Below are positions 1-7,174 of a stretch of DNA of 64,000 nucleotides, piece by piece (within the stretch, counting starts at the first letter, position 1; each line of letters opens with the position of its first letter). The notes beneath the pieces are model-generated. The model had not been told where the DNA came from. It did not search any database and saw only the letters and a list, made by a program, of their open reading frames with translations. This DNA comes from Firmicutes bacterium UBA5286 (GTDB lineage Bacteria > Bacillota > Proteinivoracia > UBA4975): assembly GCA_002408465.1 (NCBI GenBank), contig DHSM01000016.1, forward strand, positions 24,738-88,737, written 5' to 3'. The position numbers were made by a program, and so were the translations under genes.

Positions 1-1
1 G

Positions 2-106
2 TCCGCCCGCTATTGGGAGCGGGTGGGTTTGCTGCTGCTGGGGATGATTGTAACTATATTGCTGGTGGATGCCATCAGCGGATTCATGCGCCGCCGCCTC
101 TCCTGA
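2..106 (+). CDS. ABC transporter permease, PhnE-like, C-terminal end only
   Basis: Frame 2 is open from the window edge for 34 codons and stops with TGA. The peptide has a hydrophobic segment (GLLLLGMIVTILLVD) followed by an Arg-rich cytoplasmic tail ending MRRRLS. This layout, including the preceding YWERVG, resembles the extreme C-terminus of phosphonate/phosphite-type PhnE permeases of the binding-protein-dependent transport family. The 5' part lies outside the window, so substrate and partners cannot be judged. The stop codon overlaps a Rho-independent terminator, so this is probably the last gene of its operon. Confidence 0.6.
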   Translation, partial: SARYWERVGLLLLGMIVTILLVDAISGFMRRRLS

Positions 107-119
107 GGCGGATTTTTTT
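94..119 (+). terminator. Rho-independent terminator after the PhnE-like gene
   Basis: A perfect 7-bp stem CCGCCTC/GAGGCGG with a TCCT loop is followed by ATTTTTTTA. The stem begins inside the last codons of the upstream gene. Confidence 0.85.
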
Positions 120-164
120 AAAAAGGGAGACCCCGCTGTCGGGAGGGGAGACCCCTATTTTGAG

Positions 165-262
165 GTTAGAGGTTAGATGTTTGATGGTGGAATTTGAGCC
201 GAGGTGATAAGTGTAGGGGGGCGGTCTCGCCCCCTTGGTTGGATGTTAGAGGTTAGATGTTT
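165..262. repeat. Two copies of an 18-bp AG-rich repeat around a GC hairpin element
   Basis: GTTAGAGGTTAGATGTTT occurs at 165-182 and again at 245-262. Between them, 213-235 carries a G-run/C-run inverted repeat with a GGTCTC centre. Its relatives lie at 17666-17725 and 59887-59912. A degraded copy of the AG-rich repeat, in inverse orientation, lies near 38200-38240. Non-coding; no gene was recognised between 120 and 300. Confidence 0.6.
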
Positions 263-271
263 ATTTGCCAG

Positions 272-488
272 TTGGCACCCTGAATAGGGCCGGGTAATAC
301 ACTGAAGCAGGCAGGAGTTGGTCAGCGTATAATAAGTAATGCTAATTGCACCATATCCTGCCACCAAACGCCGCTTCGGCCAAGTACTGCCGGCATTCAC
401 GGTACCCGGGGCAGGTTGCCGAACTCGCCGAAGGAGGCGTTTGTTAATATACTGGACCGGGCCCTATGGCCCGGTCCAGGTCTTTTAG
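272..488 (+). ncRNA. Candidate structured small RNA with its own promoter and terminator
   Basis: A possible promoter is TTGGCA (272-277), 17 bp, TAATAC (295-300), predicting a start near 307. The predicted RNA has two long-range helices. Helix 1 is GGCAGGA (310-316) with TCCTGCC (356-362). Helix 2 is CAAACGCC (365-372) with GGCGTTTG (436-443), extended by TTCGGC (375-380) with GCCGAA (427-432) and an inner CTGCC/GGCAG (387-391/410-414). A 12-bp GC-rich terminator hairpin (452-463/468-479) and a T-rich tail follow. The downstream gene is on the opposite strand, so this is not a 5' leader. I recognise no known family; the -10 box is weak. Confidence 0.45.
452..488 (+). terminator. Strong terminator hairpin
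   Basis: A 12-bp perfect stem (CTGGACCGGGCC with its complement) closes on a CTAT loop and is followed by GTCTTTTAGATTTT. The T-rich side is on the plus strand, so it ends a plus-strand transcript. Confidence 0.75.
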
Positions 489-516
489 ATTTTGTGATGT
501 GGCCGCCTGTGCGCTC

Positions 517-1305
517 TTAATAGTTTAATACCTTGCGGCGGAAGCGTTTGTATACCTGATAGATTCTATTCTCTTTATATTTTTGATCTGTATTGTACCG
601 CTTGATAGCCCTGTGGGGAAGTCGGGAACCCATTCCGCCCTGTATGGTAAATCTGCAGGGAAAGCAACTTCCGCAGGGTCTATTTTTAGCGGGGAAATGA
701 CAAAACCATGTCTTATCCATAATATGGGCGAAACCCTGTCTCTCTGAATCTTCTTTCATGTCGACTTTGCCCATTTGATAAAGGGGCCAGCGGAAGTGGC
801 CAAACACGTCTAATAAGGCTTTCTGTGAGTTATGTTTGTCAATTTCCCAATAACTTAAGCCGTCATTATCGACGTAGTTCATTTTGCCCATGGTGTTTAT
901 CATTAGATCGGTTTGGCCGCCAGTTTCGATGCCAATCTCAATGTTTTCGATGTCCTTTGCGTAGCGGGCAAGATATTCATACTGAATGCCTATCAGGACA
1001 TGCTGTCTTATTATTTCAAAGGCAGAAGATATTTCTTCATCAGGAGGAATGTTCTTTTCATTAGTGAGAATAAGCGGTTTTAACTCACATTTTGTCCTCG
1101 GGTCCCTTAAAATGTCCTCGGTAATATCCCGGATTGCACCTAATTCTTGTTTTGTAGAGCGCCGGCCGTCATAAATTATGTAATGGGGCTGTAAAATTAC
1201 GTTCATTCTTGAGAGACACAACACTCTATATGTTGAATCCCAGCCCCCCGTCCATAAAATATCGACCAACTGCTTGCAATTTGGCTTATAATTTTCAGTT
1301 GCCAA
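517..1305 (-). CDS. QueC-like PP-loop (adenine nucleotide alpha-hydrolase) protein
   Basis: The 262-residue product carries a PP-loop variant, TGGWDST (residues about 19-25), the signature of N-type ATP pyrophosphatases such as QueC, TilS and asparagine synthetase. Near the C-terminus a Cys cluster, CGSCFPC, resembles the zinc site of QueC (7-cyano-7-deazaguanine synthase). The sequence otherwise departs from canonical QueC, and no queC/D/E/F partner is adjacent, so it is better read as a QueC-like enzyme that adenylates an unknown carboxylate or modifies a base. Translation starts at TTG, with GGGGGT about 9 nt upstream. It is transcribed alone between two intergenic regions. Confidence 0.6.
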   Translation of the reverse strand: MATENYKPNCKQLVDILWTGGWDSTYRVLCLSRMNVILQPHYIIYDGRRSTKQELGAIRDITEDILRDPRTKCELKPLILTNEKNIPPDEEISSAFEIIRQHVLIGIQYEYLARYAKDIENIEIGIETGGQTDLMINTMGKMNYVDNDGLSYWEIDKHNSQKALLDVFGHFRWPLYQMGKVDMKEDSERQGFAHIMDKTWFCHFPAKNRPCGSCFPCRFTIQGGMGSRLPHRAIKRYNTDQKYKENRIYQVYKRFRRKVLNY

Positions 1306-1619
1306 AATTGTTGACCCCCTTTATATTAATGATACGTAGTTCTGCATCTTGTAAGAAAATACCTCCTTATCTTTCAACTTGAAGATAATAGGACCTTTCC
1401 AGAAGTTCCCGCCTTATGAATCGATAAAAACTCAGGGGGCAGTCCAAATTGCCAGGGACAGCCCCCTGTTCTATTGAGGCCAACTCATTCAAAATGTACA
1501 GCTGTTTGCTAAGTGCAAAATCTAATGACCCCGTAGAAAATTATTATTGACAGACAATAATAGTACTGTTATATTTGAATTGTAATTATTGCATTACGAT
1601 AATTGGAGGATGATAGAAC
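1306..1619. other. Intergenic region with hairpin repeat and promoter
   Basis: It holds a long inverted repeat at 1433-1468 (CAGGGGGC with GCCCCCTG, inner TCC/GGGA), which resembles the GC-rich dispersed repeats elsewhere in the window. It also holds the promoter and operator-like palindrome described separately. No gene is visible. Confidence 0.6.
1542..1575 (+). promoter_or_regulatory. SigA promoter overlapped by an 8-bp palindrome
   Basis: TTGACA (1547-1552), a 17-bp spacer and TATATT (1570-1575) form a near-consensus SigA promoter for the 1620-3772 operon. A perfect inverted repeat TATTATTG-ACAGA-CAATAATA (1542-1562) covers the -35 box and could be the operator of the XRE protein encoded in the operon. 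Confidence 0.75.
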
Positions 1620-2588
1620 ATGAAGACTAAAACCCTGGCCATTGTATTAGGCATAGGGGCGCTGCTGAGTATTATTGCAGCCGCATACGGTCCCGCCCCT
1701 TCCGGCAGCGCAGTTACTGGGTTATTCTCTTTTCCTTTTGCTCAGATTGGAAATTTGCTGCGTGCCATGTCCCTGGCAGGGACCTTTGGCAACATAGCGG
1801 CGATCCTGCTTTATATAGCACTTGGTCTTTGTCCGATACTCCTCTTGTTGTGGCGGGTGATAAAGAAGCAAGTCCGGATTGAGGATGCTTTGCTTGTGAT
1901 CATCAGCCCTCTGCTCTTTTTTATGATGTACCTCATGGTAAATCCTGCCCTGATCCACAAGCTGTTTATTTTAGGCGGCATGGGCGAGTTCGGGAAGGCT
2001 GTTCTCGGCGGAAGCTTTTATTCTGTCCTCATTGGCTATCTAATCCTCAGGCTATTGCGCCGGATTAGCCGCAGCAAGACAGCTGAAATGCTGAAATGGC
2101 TGCAGCTGCTTTTTGCTCTTATTGCCGCTGCCCTGGTATTCAGTGTGTTTTACCTCGCTGTGACTGGGATGATTGGCACTATTCAGGAGGTAAAAAACGC
2201 TAATACCGATCCTGCTGTTTCCTTGGCTATGACCAATACAATTATTGTTATTCGCTTTGTTTTGCAGCAAATCCCGGTTCTCCTCAGCGTTTGGGGGCTT
2301 ATTTTGGCCATTAAACTCACTGCTGCTTTAAAACAGGATAGATATGGCGAAGAAGCAGTTACTGCTGCCGGCAGGCTGGGAGCATTCAGCAAACTGACAG
2401 TGGCTGTTACTGTAATTTGCTCCATTGCCGCAAATATTTTGCAACTGATATTCAGGGGGTCTCTCAATTCTCATTTCTCTATCCATGTGCCTTTTGCTCC
2501 GCTGGTGCTCATGCTGATTATGCTTGTGTTGGCTCAATACTTTGCTGACAGCAGCAAACTGCATCAGGACAACCAACTGTTTATCTAG
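1620..2588 (+). CDS. Polytopic membrane protein of an XRE-regulated operon
   Basis: The 322-residue protein is mostly hydrophobic. It has an N-terminal membrane segment (residues about 5-23) and further segments near 60-80, 90-110, 120-145, 160-185, 205-235, 255-280 and 290-312. No catalytic motif is apparent. GGAGG lies 10 nt before the ATG. The gene is first in a three-gene operon with a Cro/C1-type regulator and a lipoprotein. This arrangement recalls DUF2975/YozG-type pairs in Bacillota, where a membrane protein travels with a tiny XRE regulator, but I cannot assign this protein to that family with certainty. Confidence 0.6.
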   Translation: MKTKTLAIVLGIGALLSIIAAAYGPAPSGSAVTGLFSFPFAQIGNLLRAMSLAGTFGNIAAILLYIALGLCPILLLLWRVIKKQVRIEDALLVIISPLLFFMMYLMVNPALIHKLFILGGMGEFGKAVLGGSFYSVLIGYLILRLLRRISRSKTAEMLKWLQLLFALIAAALVFSVFYLAVTGMIGTIQEVKNANTDPAVSLAMTNTIIVIRFVLQQIPVLLSVWGLILAIKLTAALKQDRYGEEAVTAAGRLGAFSKLTVAVTVICSIAANILQLIFRGSLNSHFSIHVPFAPLVLMLIMLVLAQYFADSSKLHQDNQLFI

Positions 2589-2600
2589 GAGTGGGATCCA

Positions 2601-2822
2601 ATGGCGATACAAGTTTATCTGTCTGATGTGCTCAAAGACAGGAAAATGACTTCCAAGGAATTATGTGCTCTGGTGGATATAACTGAAGCCAATTTATCAA
2701 TTTTACGCTCTGGCAAGGCTAAGGGCGTGCGCTTCAGCACAATCAATAAAATTTGCTACTATTTAAAATGTGATGTGGGCGACCTCTTAAAATTTGATGG
2801 GAATCTGGAGGATGATGAGTAA
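2601..2822 (+). CDS. Small Cro/C1-type (XRE, YozG-like) transcription regulator
   Basis: The 73-residue protein is almost entirely one helix-turn-helix domain. The pattern MTSKELCALVDITEANLSIL is the HTH of YozG/XRE small regulators, followed by a second half with ICYYLKCDVGDLL, typical of that family. AGGAGT lies 6-7 nt upstream of the ATG. It sits 12 bp after the membrane protein gene, and its TAA stop overlaps the next ATG by one base, so all three genes are probably co-translated. The 8-bp palindrome over the operon promoter is a plausible autoregulatory binding site. Confidence 0.85.
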   Translation: MAIQVYLSDVLKDRKMTSKELCALVDITEANLSILRSGKAKGVRFSTINKICYYLKCDVGDLLKFDGNLEDDE

Positions 2823-3772
2823 TGCCTAAGAAGTTAGTTTGGTTGGTTTGCGCCGTCTTGCTCTGCGCCTGTCTTGGCGGCTGTCAGTTGGCCCGGGAAG
2901 ATGTCGGGGAAGAGAGTTTGTCCGGAGATAAATTTGTTGGGGTGTATATCACCTTTGACCCCCTGTATTATTTCTCAGCCGAAAACCCCTTTGAGGAGAC
3001 AAATAATCCCGATGCAGAACCGCGTTTTTATGCTACAGCGAAGCAGGTGGAAAATGATGGGTATACAACCACTACCTTCGAATTTGAAGGCATTGATGGC
3101 ATTCCATTTTTTACAGCAACTGTATTAGGCGCCGATGAAAGCGCAAATTATAGGACAAGTATTATGGGACCAGAAATAATGAATCCGGCAACAGCTTATT
3201 TCGATACTGATACAACTATAACCGGCAAAATTGACATTGTTGAGCCAACGGAAGTTGTATTGTGTATGAATCCCGTATACCAGACTAAAGACGGCAAAAT
3301 ATATATGCTTCCTTGCGAAACCGGGGTTTTCATCTCCAAGGGGGCTTTAGCTACAACAACCTTGTTTGAAACGGTGACAGTAACTGAGAACGGTGAAGAA
3401 ATCACTTCCAAGACATCTGTAGAATTAAGCGCAGAAGTAGTACGCAAACCAGTGAAAGAAATTTTTAAGGAAATGAACGGCCGGGATGAAACCATCCGCA
3501 CAACCGAGATTACGCCAGAAAACATTCCGGATTCCATCCACCTGCAGCCCGATTGCGCCTATGTGATAGTCGAAACCCACAGCAGCGGTGAAAACGGGCT
3601 GGAAGTCACCAGAACCCTTTTGGATCTTGAGGAGGGGTATTACACCTATAAATATGAAGGGGAAAGGGGTTGCCTCATCGGCAAAATGATTGAAATCCAC
3701 AGGAACGGGATAGTTTTTAGCACTGTGACAAGTTTTGCACCGGGTCTTAGTTTTCCGGCTGAACTTCATTGA
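2822..3772 (+). CDS. Predicted lipoprotein of unknown function
   Basis: The N-terminus is a lipoprotein signal: KK, a hydrophobic core and lipobox LGGC with Cys21. The mature part (about 295 residues) is acidic and Thr/Glu-rich with alternating beta-type patterns, and no recognised catalytic motif. It would be anchored on the outer face of the membrane, next to the polytopic protein encoded two genes upstream. The start overlaps the preceding stop (TAATG), and GGAGG lies just upstream, indicating translational coupling. Confidence 0.65.
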   Translation: MPKKLVWLVCAVLLCACLGGCQLAREDVGEESLSGDKFVGVYITFDPLYYFSAENPFEETNNPDAEPRFYATAKQVENDGYTTTTFEFEGIDGIPFFTATVLGADESANYRTSIMGPEIMNPATAYFDTDTTITGKIDIVEPTEVVLCMNPVYQTKDGKIYMLPCETGVFISKGALATTTLFETVTVTENGEEITSKTSVELSAEVVRKPVKEIFKEMNGRDETIRTTEITPENIPDSIHLQPDCAYVIVETHSSGENGLEVTRTLLDLEEGYYTYKYEGERGCLIGKMIEIHRNGIVFSTVTSFAPGLSFPAELH

Positions 3773-3819
3773 TTTAAACCTTCTCTTGTGGGATAATGTG
3801 GGAAATTGGAGGTGTTGGC

Positions 3820-4218
3820 GTGAACCCGAATATTGATGTTATCAGGGACATTATGATTCAAAGGCTTTCACCCTGGATTGTGTACCTCTTTGGGTCTGCC
3901 AGCACAGGGAAAATGAGAGCTGACAGCGATTTTGATCTTGCTTTTTGCAGCGATGTGGTTAACAGTGATTATGAGGTGTTTATGGTTGCCCAGGCATTGG
4001 CGGATAAACTGGGGCGGGAAGTGGACCTGGTAGATTTGAGCAAGGCTTCCGAAGTCTTCAGGGCTGAAATTATCGGGTCCCGTAAAATTATTTATGAAAA
4101 GGATCGTCAGCGCAGATATTGGTTTGAAACCAATGTCCTTGAGGATTATGCTTTGTTAAATGAACGCCGCAAGCCGGTATTGGACCGAATCAAGGAGAGG
4201 GGGACCATTTATGACTGA
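3820..4218 (+). CDS. mntA: MntA-type nucleotidyltransferase antitoxin
   Basis: The product is about 132 residues and carries the minimal nucleotidyltransferase signature GS-X10-DXD (FGS...DFD). In the MntA family this AMPylates a tyrosine of the HepT toxin and so inactivates it (type VII toxin-antitoxin). A third acidic position is supplied near EVDLVD. The GTG at 3820 is preferred over the in-frame ATG at 3796 because TTGGAGGTG lies 6 nt upstream of it. The hepT gene follows with an 8-bp overlap, the standard order in this system. Confidence 0.85.
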   Translation: MNPNIDVIRDIMIQRLSPWIVYLFGSASTGKMRADSDFDLAFCSDVVNSDYEVFMVAQALADKLGREVDLVDLSKASEVFRAEIIGSRKIIYEKDRQRRYWFETNVLEDYALLNERRKPVLDRIKERGTIYD

Positions 4219-4624
4219 TGTAATACTAAATAAGCTGCAGACTATACGCCGATGTTTAGAGCGAATTGATGCGGAATACTCTGGTGAGCCCCTCAACCTC
4301 GAGAATATTACCAGGCAGGATGCGGTTATTTTGAATGTACAGCGGGCTTGCGAGGCCTGCATCAGTTTAGCGATGCACATAGTTTCCCGTAGGAATTTAG
4401 GAATTCCTCAGAACAGCAGGGAAGCTTTTGCCTTGCTATCCCAGGCTGGCATCATCAGTGATGATTTGGCTCAGCGCCTGAAAGCTATGGTCGGGTTTAG
4501 AAACATCGCTATCCACGATTACCAGAGTCTGAATGTCAAGATTCTGCAAACAATAATCGAAAAACATTTGGGGGACTTCAGGGAATTCTCTGAGATTATT
4601 ATTTCTTTGCCGCAGATAGACTGA
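4211..4624 (+). CDS. hepT: HepT-like HEPN ribonuclease toxin
   Basis: The 137-residue all-helical HEPN protein contains the R-X4-H-X-Y motif: R97, H102 and Y104 in FRNIAIHDY. R and H form the RNase active site, and the tyrosine is the usual target of MntA AMPylation. The start at 4211 overlaps the antitoxin gene by 8 bp; a longer in-frame upstream ATG would lie deep inside mntA and has no reason to be used. A bidirectional terminator follows. The pair is chromosomal with no visible mobile element around it. Confidence 0.88.
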   Translation: MTDVILNKLQTIRRCLERIDAEYSGEPLNLENITRQDAVILNVQRACEACISLAMHIVSRRNLGIPQNSREAFALLSQAGIISDDLAQRLKAMVGFRNIAIHDYQSLNVKILQTIIEKHLGDFREFSEIIISLPQID

Positions 4625-4684
4625 AGCTCGATGCTGGCAAATCTTCGATCAGTCACCGCAAACTCAGCGAAGAAAATTATTTTA

Positions 4685-4716
4685 AAAAGCGCTTCTATTA
4701 AGTGAGAGGCGCTTTT
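4685..4716. terminator. Bidirectional terminator between hepT and the metal ATPase
   Basis: A 12-bp stem, AAAAGCGCTTCT with AGAGGCGCTTTT, closes on an 8-nt loop and is flanked by A and T runs. It suits both of the convergent genes. Confidence 0.8.
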
Positions 4717-4726
4717 AATATAAACC

Positions 4727-6589
4727 TCAACGGGTATTGGGCTTCCAGGCCAGCAGGCGCATGGCGTTGAGGATGACCAGCATGACGCTGGCTTCATGGG
4801 CGAGCATGCCCGTGGCTAAAAACACCTTTTGCCCCAGGACCCCTGCCACCAGCAACAAGACCACGGCAACAGCAAAGATGACATTCTGGCGGATATTGGC
4901 GAGAGTTGCCCGGCCTAGGCCCAGGGCGCCGATGAGGCGGTCCAAATCATCGCTCATCAGGGTGAGGTCGGCGGTTTCGATGGCGGCATCGGTGCCCGCC
5001 GCCCCCATGGCAATGCCCAAATCCGCTGCGGCCAGGGCAGGGGTGTCGTTGATGCCGTCACCCACCATGGCGACGATCTGCCCCTGGGCTTGGTAGGATT
5101 TGATTGCCTCGACCTTGTCCCCGGGCAGCAAGTTGGCCTGGAATTCATCTAAACCCAGCTGGCGGGCGATCGTCCCTGCGGTGCGGGGATTATCCCCGGT
5201 GAGCATGACCACTTTTTTCCCCATTTGCTGCAGTTTAGCTGCTGTTTCCCTGGCTTCAGGCCGGAGGGTATCGGCGATGGCGATGGCGCCAATGACCTTG
5301 CCCTCAGCAGCCACGGGGACGGGAGTTTCACCCATTTCTTCCCGGGCTGTCAGCCACTCTTCGCTCTCCGGGGGAAGGATGATATTGTGCTGTTCCAGCA
5401 GCCTTCTGTTCCCGACTAGAATTCTTTTCCCTTCCACCTGGCCGCTGATGCCGCCGCCGGCAAATACCTGGATGCCTTCAGCGGCCGGGAGGGGGAAGCT
5501 TGAGGCCCTGCGCAGGATGGCACTGCCGATATGGTGTTCAGAGCCCTTTTCTACAGCTGCCGCCAGGCGGAGGACTTCTTCTTCATCTCCTAATAGGGCG
5601 CTGATTGCAGTAACCTCAGTCTTTCCTGTGGTAAGGGTGCCGGTCTTGTCAAAGGCTATAAGGGTTACTTTGCCGGCCTTCTCCAGAAATTCGCCCCCCT
5701 TGACCAGGACCCCGGATTTGGCGGCGTTGCCGATGCCGGCTACCATGGAAATTGGAGTGGAAATGACCAGGGCCCCCGGGCAGCCGATGACTAATAAAGT
5801 AAGGGCAGTATGGAGATTGCGGGTAAAGAGGCCGGTGAGGGCGGCAAGGGCAATAATTGCGGGGGTGTACCAGCGGGAGAACTTCTCAATAAACTTTTGC
5901 GTGGGGGCCTTGCGTTCCTGGGCCTCTTCCACCATGTGAAGGATGCGGGCGAAGGTAGTGTCTTCTCCAACCCGCTGCGCCTGAATTTCCAAGTACCCTG
6001 CTTCCACAATGGAGCTGCTGAAAACCTGGCTGCCGGAGGTCACTTCCACGGGAATCGATTCCCCAGTGATGGCGGCCTGATTGACTGAAGCGCTGCCTTT
6101 TGTGACGATGCCGTCCACCGGGATCTTTCCTCCGGAGCGGACTAGGACCGATTCTCCCGTCCCGACCTCACTGGGGTCTACTTCTATTTCCTGGCCATCC
6201 CGGAGAACTGTAGCGGCGGCTGGGACCAGGTCCAACAGCTGCCCAATGGCATCCCGGGTCTTGGCTAGGGTCCTGGCTTCCAGAAACTCTCCAAGGGCAA
6301 AGAGAAAGGTGACCGCCGCCGCTTCCCATTGGTCGCCGATGAGGATGCCGCCAAGCGCGGCAATGGTGACCAGGAGATGAATGCTGATGACCTCGGCCCG
6401 CAAGGCATACCAGGCGGTCTTGGCGATGGGGAATCCTGCCGCCAAAGCGGCGGCTGTCATTAAGATGGCCCGGGCTAGGGGAGAGAAGTAACCCATTAGC
6501 CAGCCGAGAATAATCAGGGCGCCGGAAACGATGATAATCAGCAGTTTTTCATTTTTACGCAGCCACAGTTGCCAATTTTCAGGTCTCAT
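4727..6589 (-). CDS. P1B-type heavy-metal translocating ATPase with CPG and HH motif variants
   Basis: The 620-residue protein has the P-type ATPase core: TGES (175-178), the phosphorylated Asp in DKTGTLT (Asp314), MLTGDN (about 462-467) and GDGIND (510-515), with about eight membrane segments. It lacks an N-terminal metal-binding domain, which is encoded separately just upstream. The metal-site motif in the membrane is CPG (270-272) rather than CPC, and the usual SEHP motif reads SEHH (350-353). Overall similarity is to ZntA/CadA-type Zn/Cd/Pb exporters, but these substitutions leave the metal uncertain. It starts 2 bp after the HMA gene, with GGAGGG inside that gene's end. Confidence 0.85.
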   Translation of the reverse strand: MRPENWQLWLRKNEKLLIIIVSGALIILGWLMGYFSPLARAILMTAAALAAGFPIAKTAWYALRAEVISIHLLVTIAALGGILIGDQWEAAAVTFLFALGEFLEARTLAKTRDAIGQLLDLVPAAATVLRDGQEIEVDPSEVGTGESVLVRSGGKIPVDGIVTKGSASVNQAAITGESIPVEVTSGSQVFSSSIVEAGYLEIQAQRVGEDTTFARILHMVEEAQERKAPTQKFIEKFSRWYTPAIIALAALTGLFTRNLHTALTLLVIGCPGALVISTPISMVAGIGNAAKSGVLVKGGEFLEKAGKVTLIAFDKTGTLTTGKTEVTAISALLGDEEEVLRLAAAVEKGSEHHIGSAILRRASSFPLPAAEGIQVFAGGGISGQVEGKRILVGNRRLLEQHNIILPPESEEWLTAREEMGETPVPVAAEGKVIGAIAIADTLRPEARETAAKLQQMGKKVVMLTGDNPRTAGTIARQLGLDEFQANLLPGDKVEAIKSYQAQGQIVAMVGDGINDTPALAAADLGIAMGAAGTDAAIETADLTLMSDDLDRLIGALGLGRATLANIRQNVIFAVAVVLLLVAGVLGQKVFLATGMLAHEASVMLVILNAMRLLAWKPNTR

Positions 6590-6591
6590 AA

Positions 6592-6825
6592 TTATCCCTC
6601 CTGCTGCACTTTGCTCCTCACCAAGTAGCCCAGTTTGGCTAGTGTTTTATCGATTGCTTCCCAGGTGATAAGGCTTTCGTCGAAGCGGACCAGCAGCTTG
6701 CTGGTGGCGTAACGGACTTCCGCTTGTTCAACCCCTTTCAGCCTGCCCACAACACTGGCGATCATATTGGCGCAGTCGGGACAGGTCAGCTGTTCCAAGC
6801 GGGCAGTGATGTTTACGTAAGCCAT
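6592..6825 (-). CDS. Free-standing heavy-metal-associated (HMA) domain protein
   Basis: The 77-residue protein has the beta-alpha-beta-beta-alpha-beta pattern of the HMA/CopZ fold. Its metal site is TCPDC in place of the common GMxCxxC (Cys15 and Cys18), and the loop and helix read ANMIASVVGRLKGVEQAEV. It probably delivers metal to the ATPase encoded 2 bp downstream, replacing the missing N-terminal domain of that pump. Its start overlaps the thioredoxin-like gene by 13 bp, so the three genes form one translationally coupled unit. GAGGAG lies 6-8 nt before the ATG. Confidence 0.8.
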   Translation of the reverse strand: MAYVNITARLEQLTCPDCANMIASVVGRLKGVEQAEVRYATSKLLVRFDESLITWEAIDKTLAKLGYLVRSKVQQEG

Positions 6826-7052
6826 GTTATCAGCTCCTCTACTTCTGGGATTCTGCGCACGGCTTTGAGGTTGCCGTCAACGATGACTGCGGGCAGGCCG
6901 CCGGCATTATACTCCATTATTTTTTCGGGAGCGGTGATCTTTTCCACCTGGATTTCCCCTGAAATAGATTCCAGGGCCTCTCGGACGCGGGCATAAAGGC
7001 GGGCGCAGGTGGGGCAGCCCTGGACTCCCAATAAAGTGACAGTCTTTTTCAT
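6813..7052 (-). CDS. Small thioredoxin-like redox protein
   Basis: The 79-residue product has a CPTC redox motif (residues about 11-14, in GVQGCPTCARL) and a cis-proline-type segment GLPAVIVDG. This fits the compact thioredoxin/glutaredoxin-like family represented by MTH895 and TM0996. The ATG at 7052 is preceded by AAGGAGTG, so longer in-frame starts are unlikely. As the first gene of the metal-ATPase operon it may keep metal-binding cysteines reduced or hand over thiol-bound metal; that role is inferred from context. Confidence 0.8.
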   Translation of the reverse strand: MKKTVTLLGVQGCPTCARLYARVREALESISGEIQVEKITAPEKIMEYNAGGLPAVIVDGNLKAVRRIPEVEELITWLT

Positions 7053-7085
7053 GCTTGAATCACTCCTTTGATAGTTTCTGTCTTT

Positions 7086-7127
7086 ATTATGGGGGGAAAA
7101 ACCGGGGGCGAACATGATAAATGTCAA
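7086..7127 (-). promoter_or_regulatory. Probable FNR-type class II promoter for the metal ATPase operon
   Basis: On the minus strand, TTGAC-ATTT-ATCAT (7127 to 7114) matches the FNR palindrome TTGATnnnnATCAA at 8 of 10 positions. A CATAAT -10 box lies at 7091-7086 and implies transcription start near 7079, which centres the palindrome at -41.5, the canonical class II spacing. An FNR-like regulator with the matching recognition helix is encoded immediately downstream of this operon's promoter region (7175-7852). Confidence 0.55.
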
Positions 7128-7129
7128 TT

Positions 7130-7167
7130 TAGAAAAATAAAAACAGCAGGCATCTCGCCTGCTGTTG
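7130..7167 (-). terminator. Terminator of the fnr-like gene
   Basis: On the minus strand a 10-bp stem AACAGCAGGC/GCCTGCTGTT with a 5-nt loop is followed by a T-rich tail. It separates the regulator gene from the metal operon promoter. Confidence 0.85.
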
Positions 7168-7174
7168 CCAGCTT

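Noticed and set aside
13..207. Open frame of 64 residues near the window start on the plus strand
   Set aside because: It runs across the PhnE-like end, its terminator and AG-rich repeats, has no SD, and its translation looks like none of the neighbouring proteins.
5100..5939. 279-residue open frame antisense to the metal ATPase
   Set aside because: It lies wholly inside a well-supported gene with GC-rich codons that create long antisense frames; composition is Ser/Arg/Pro-rich with no SD.
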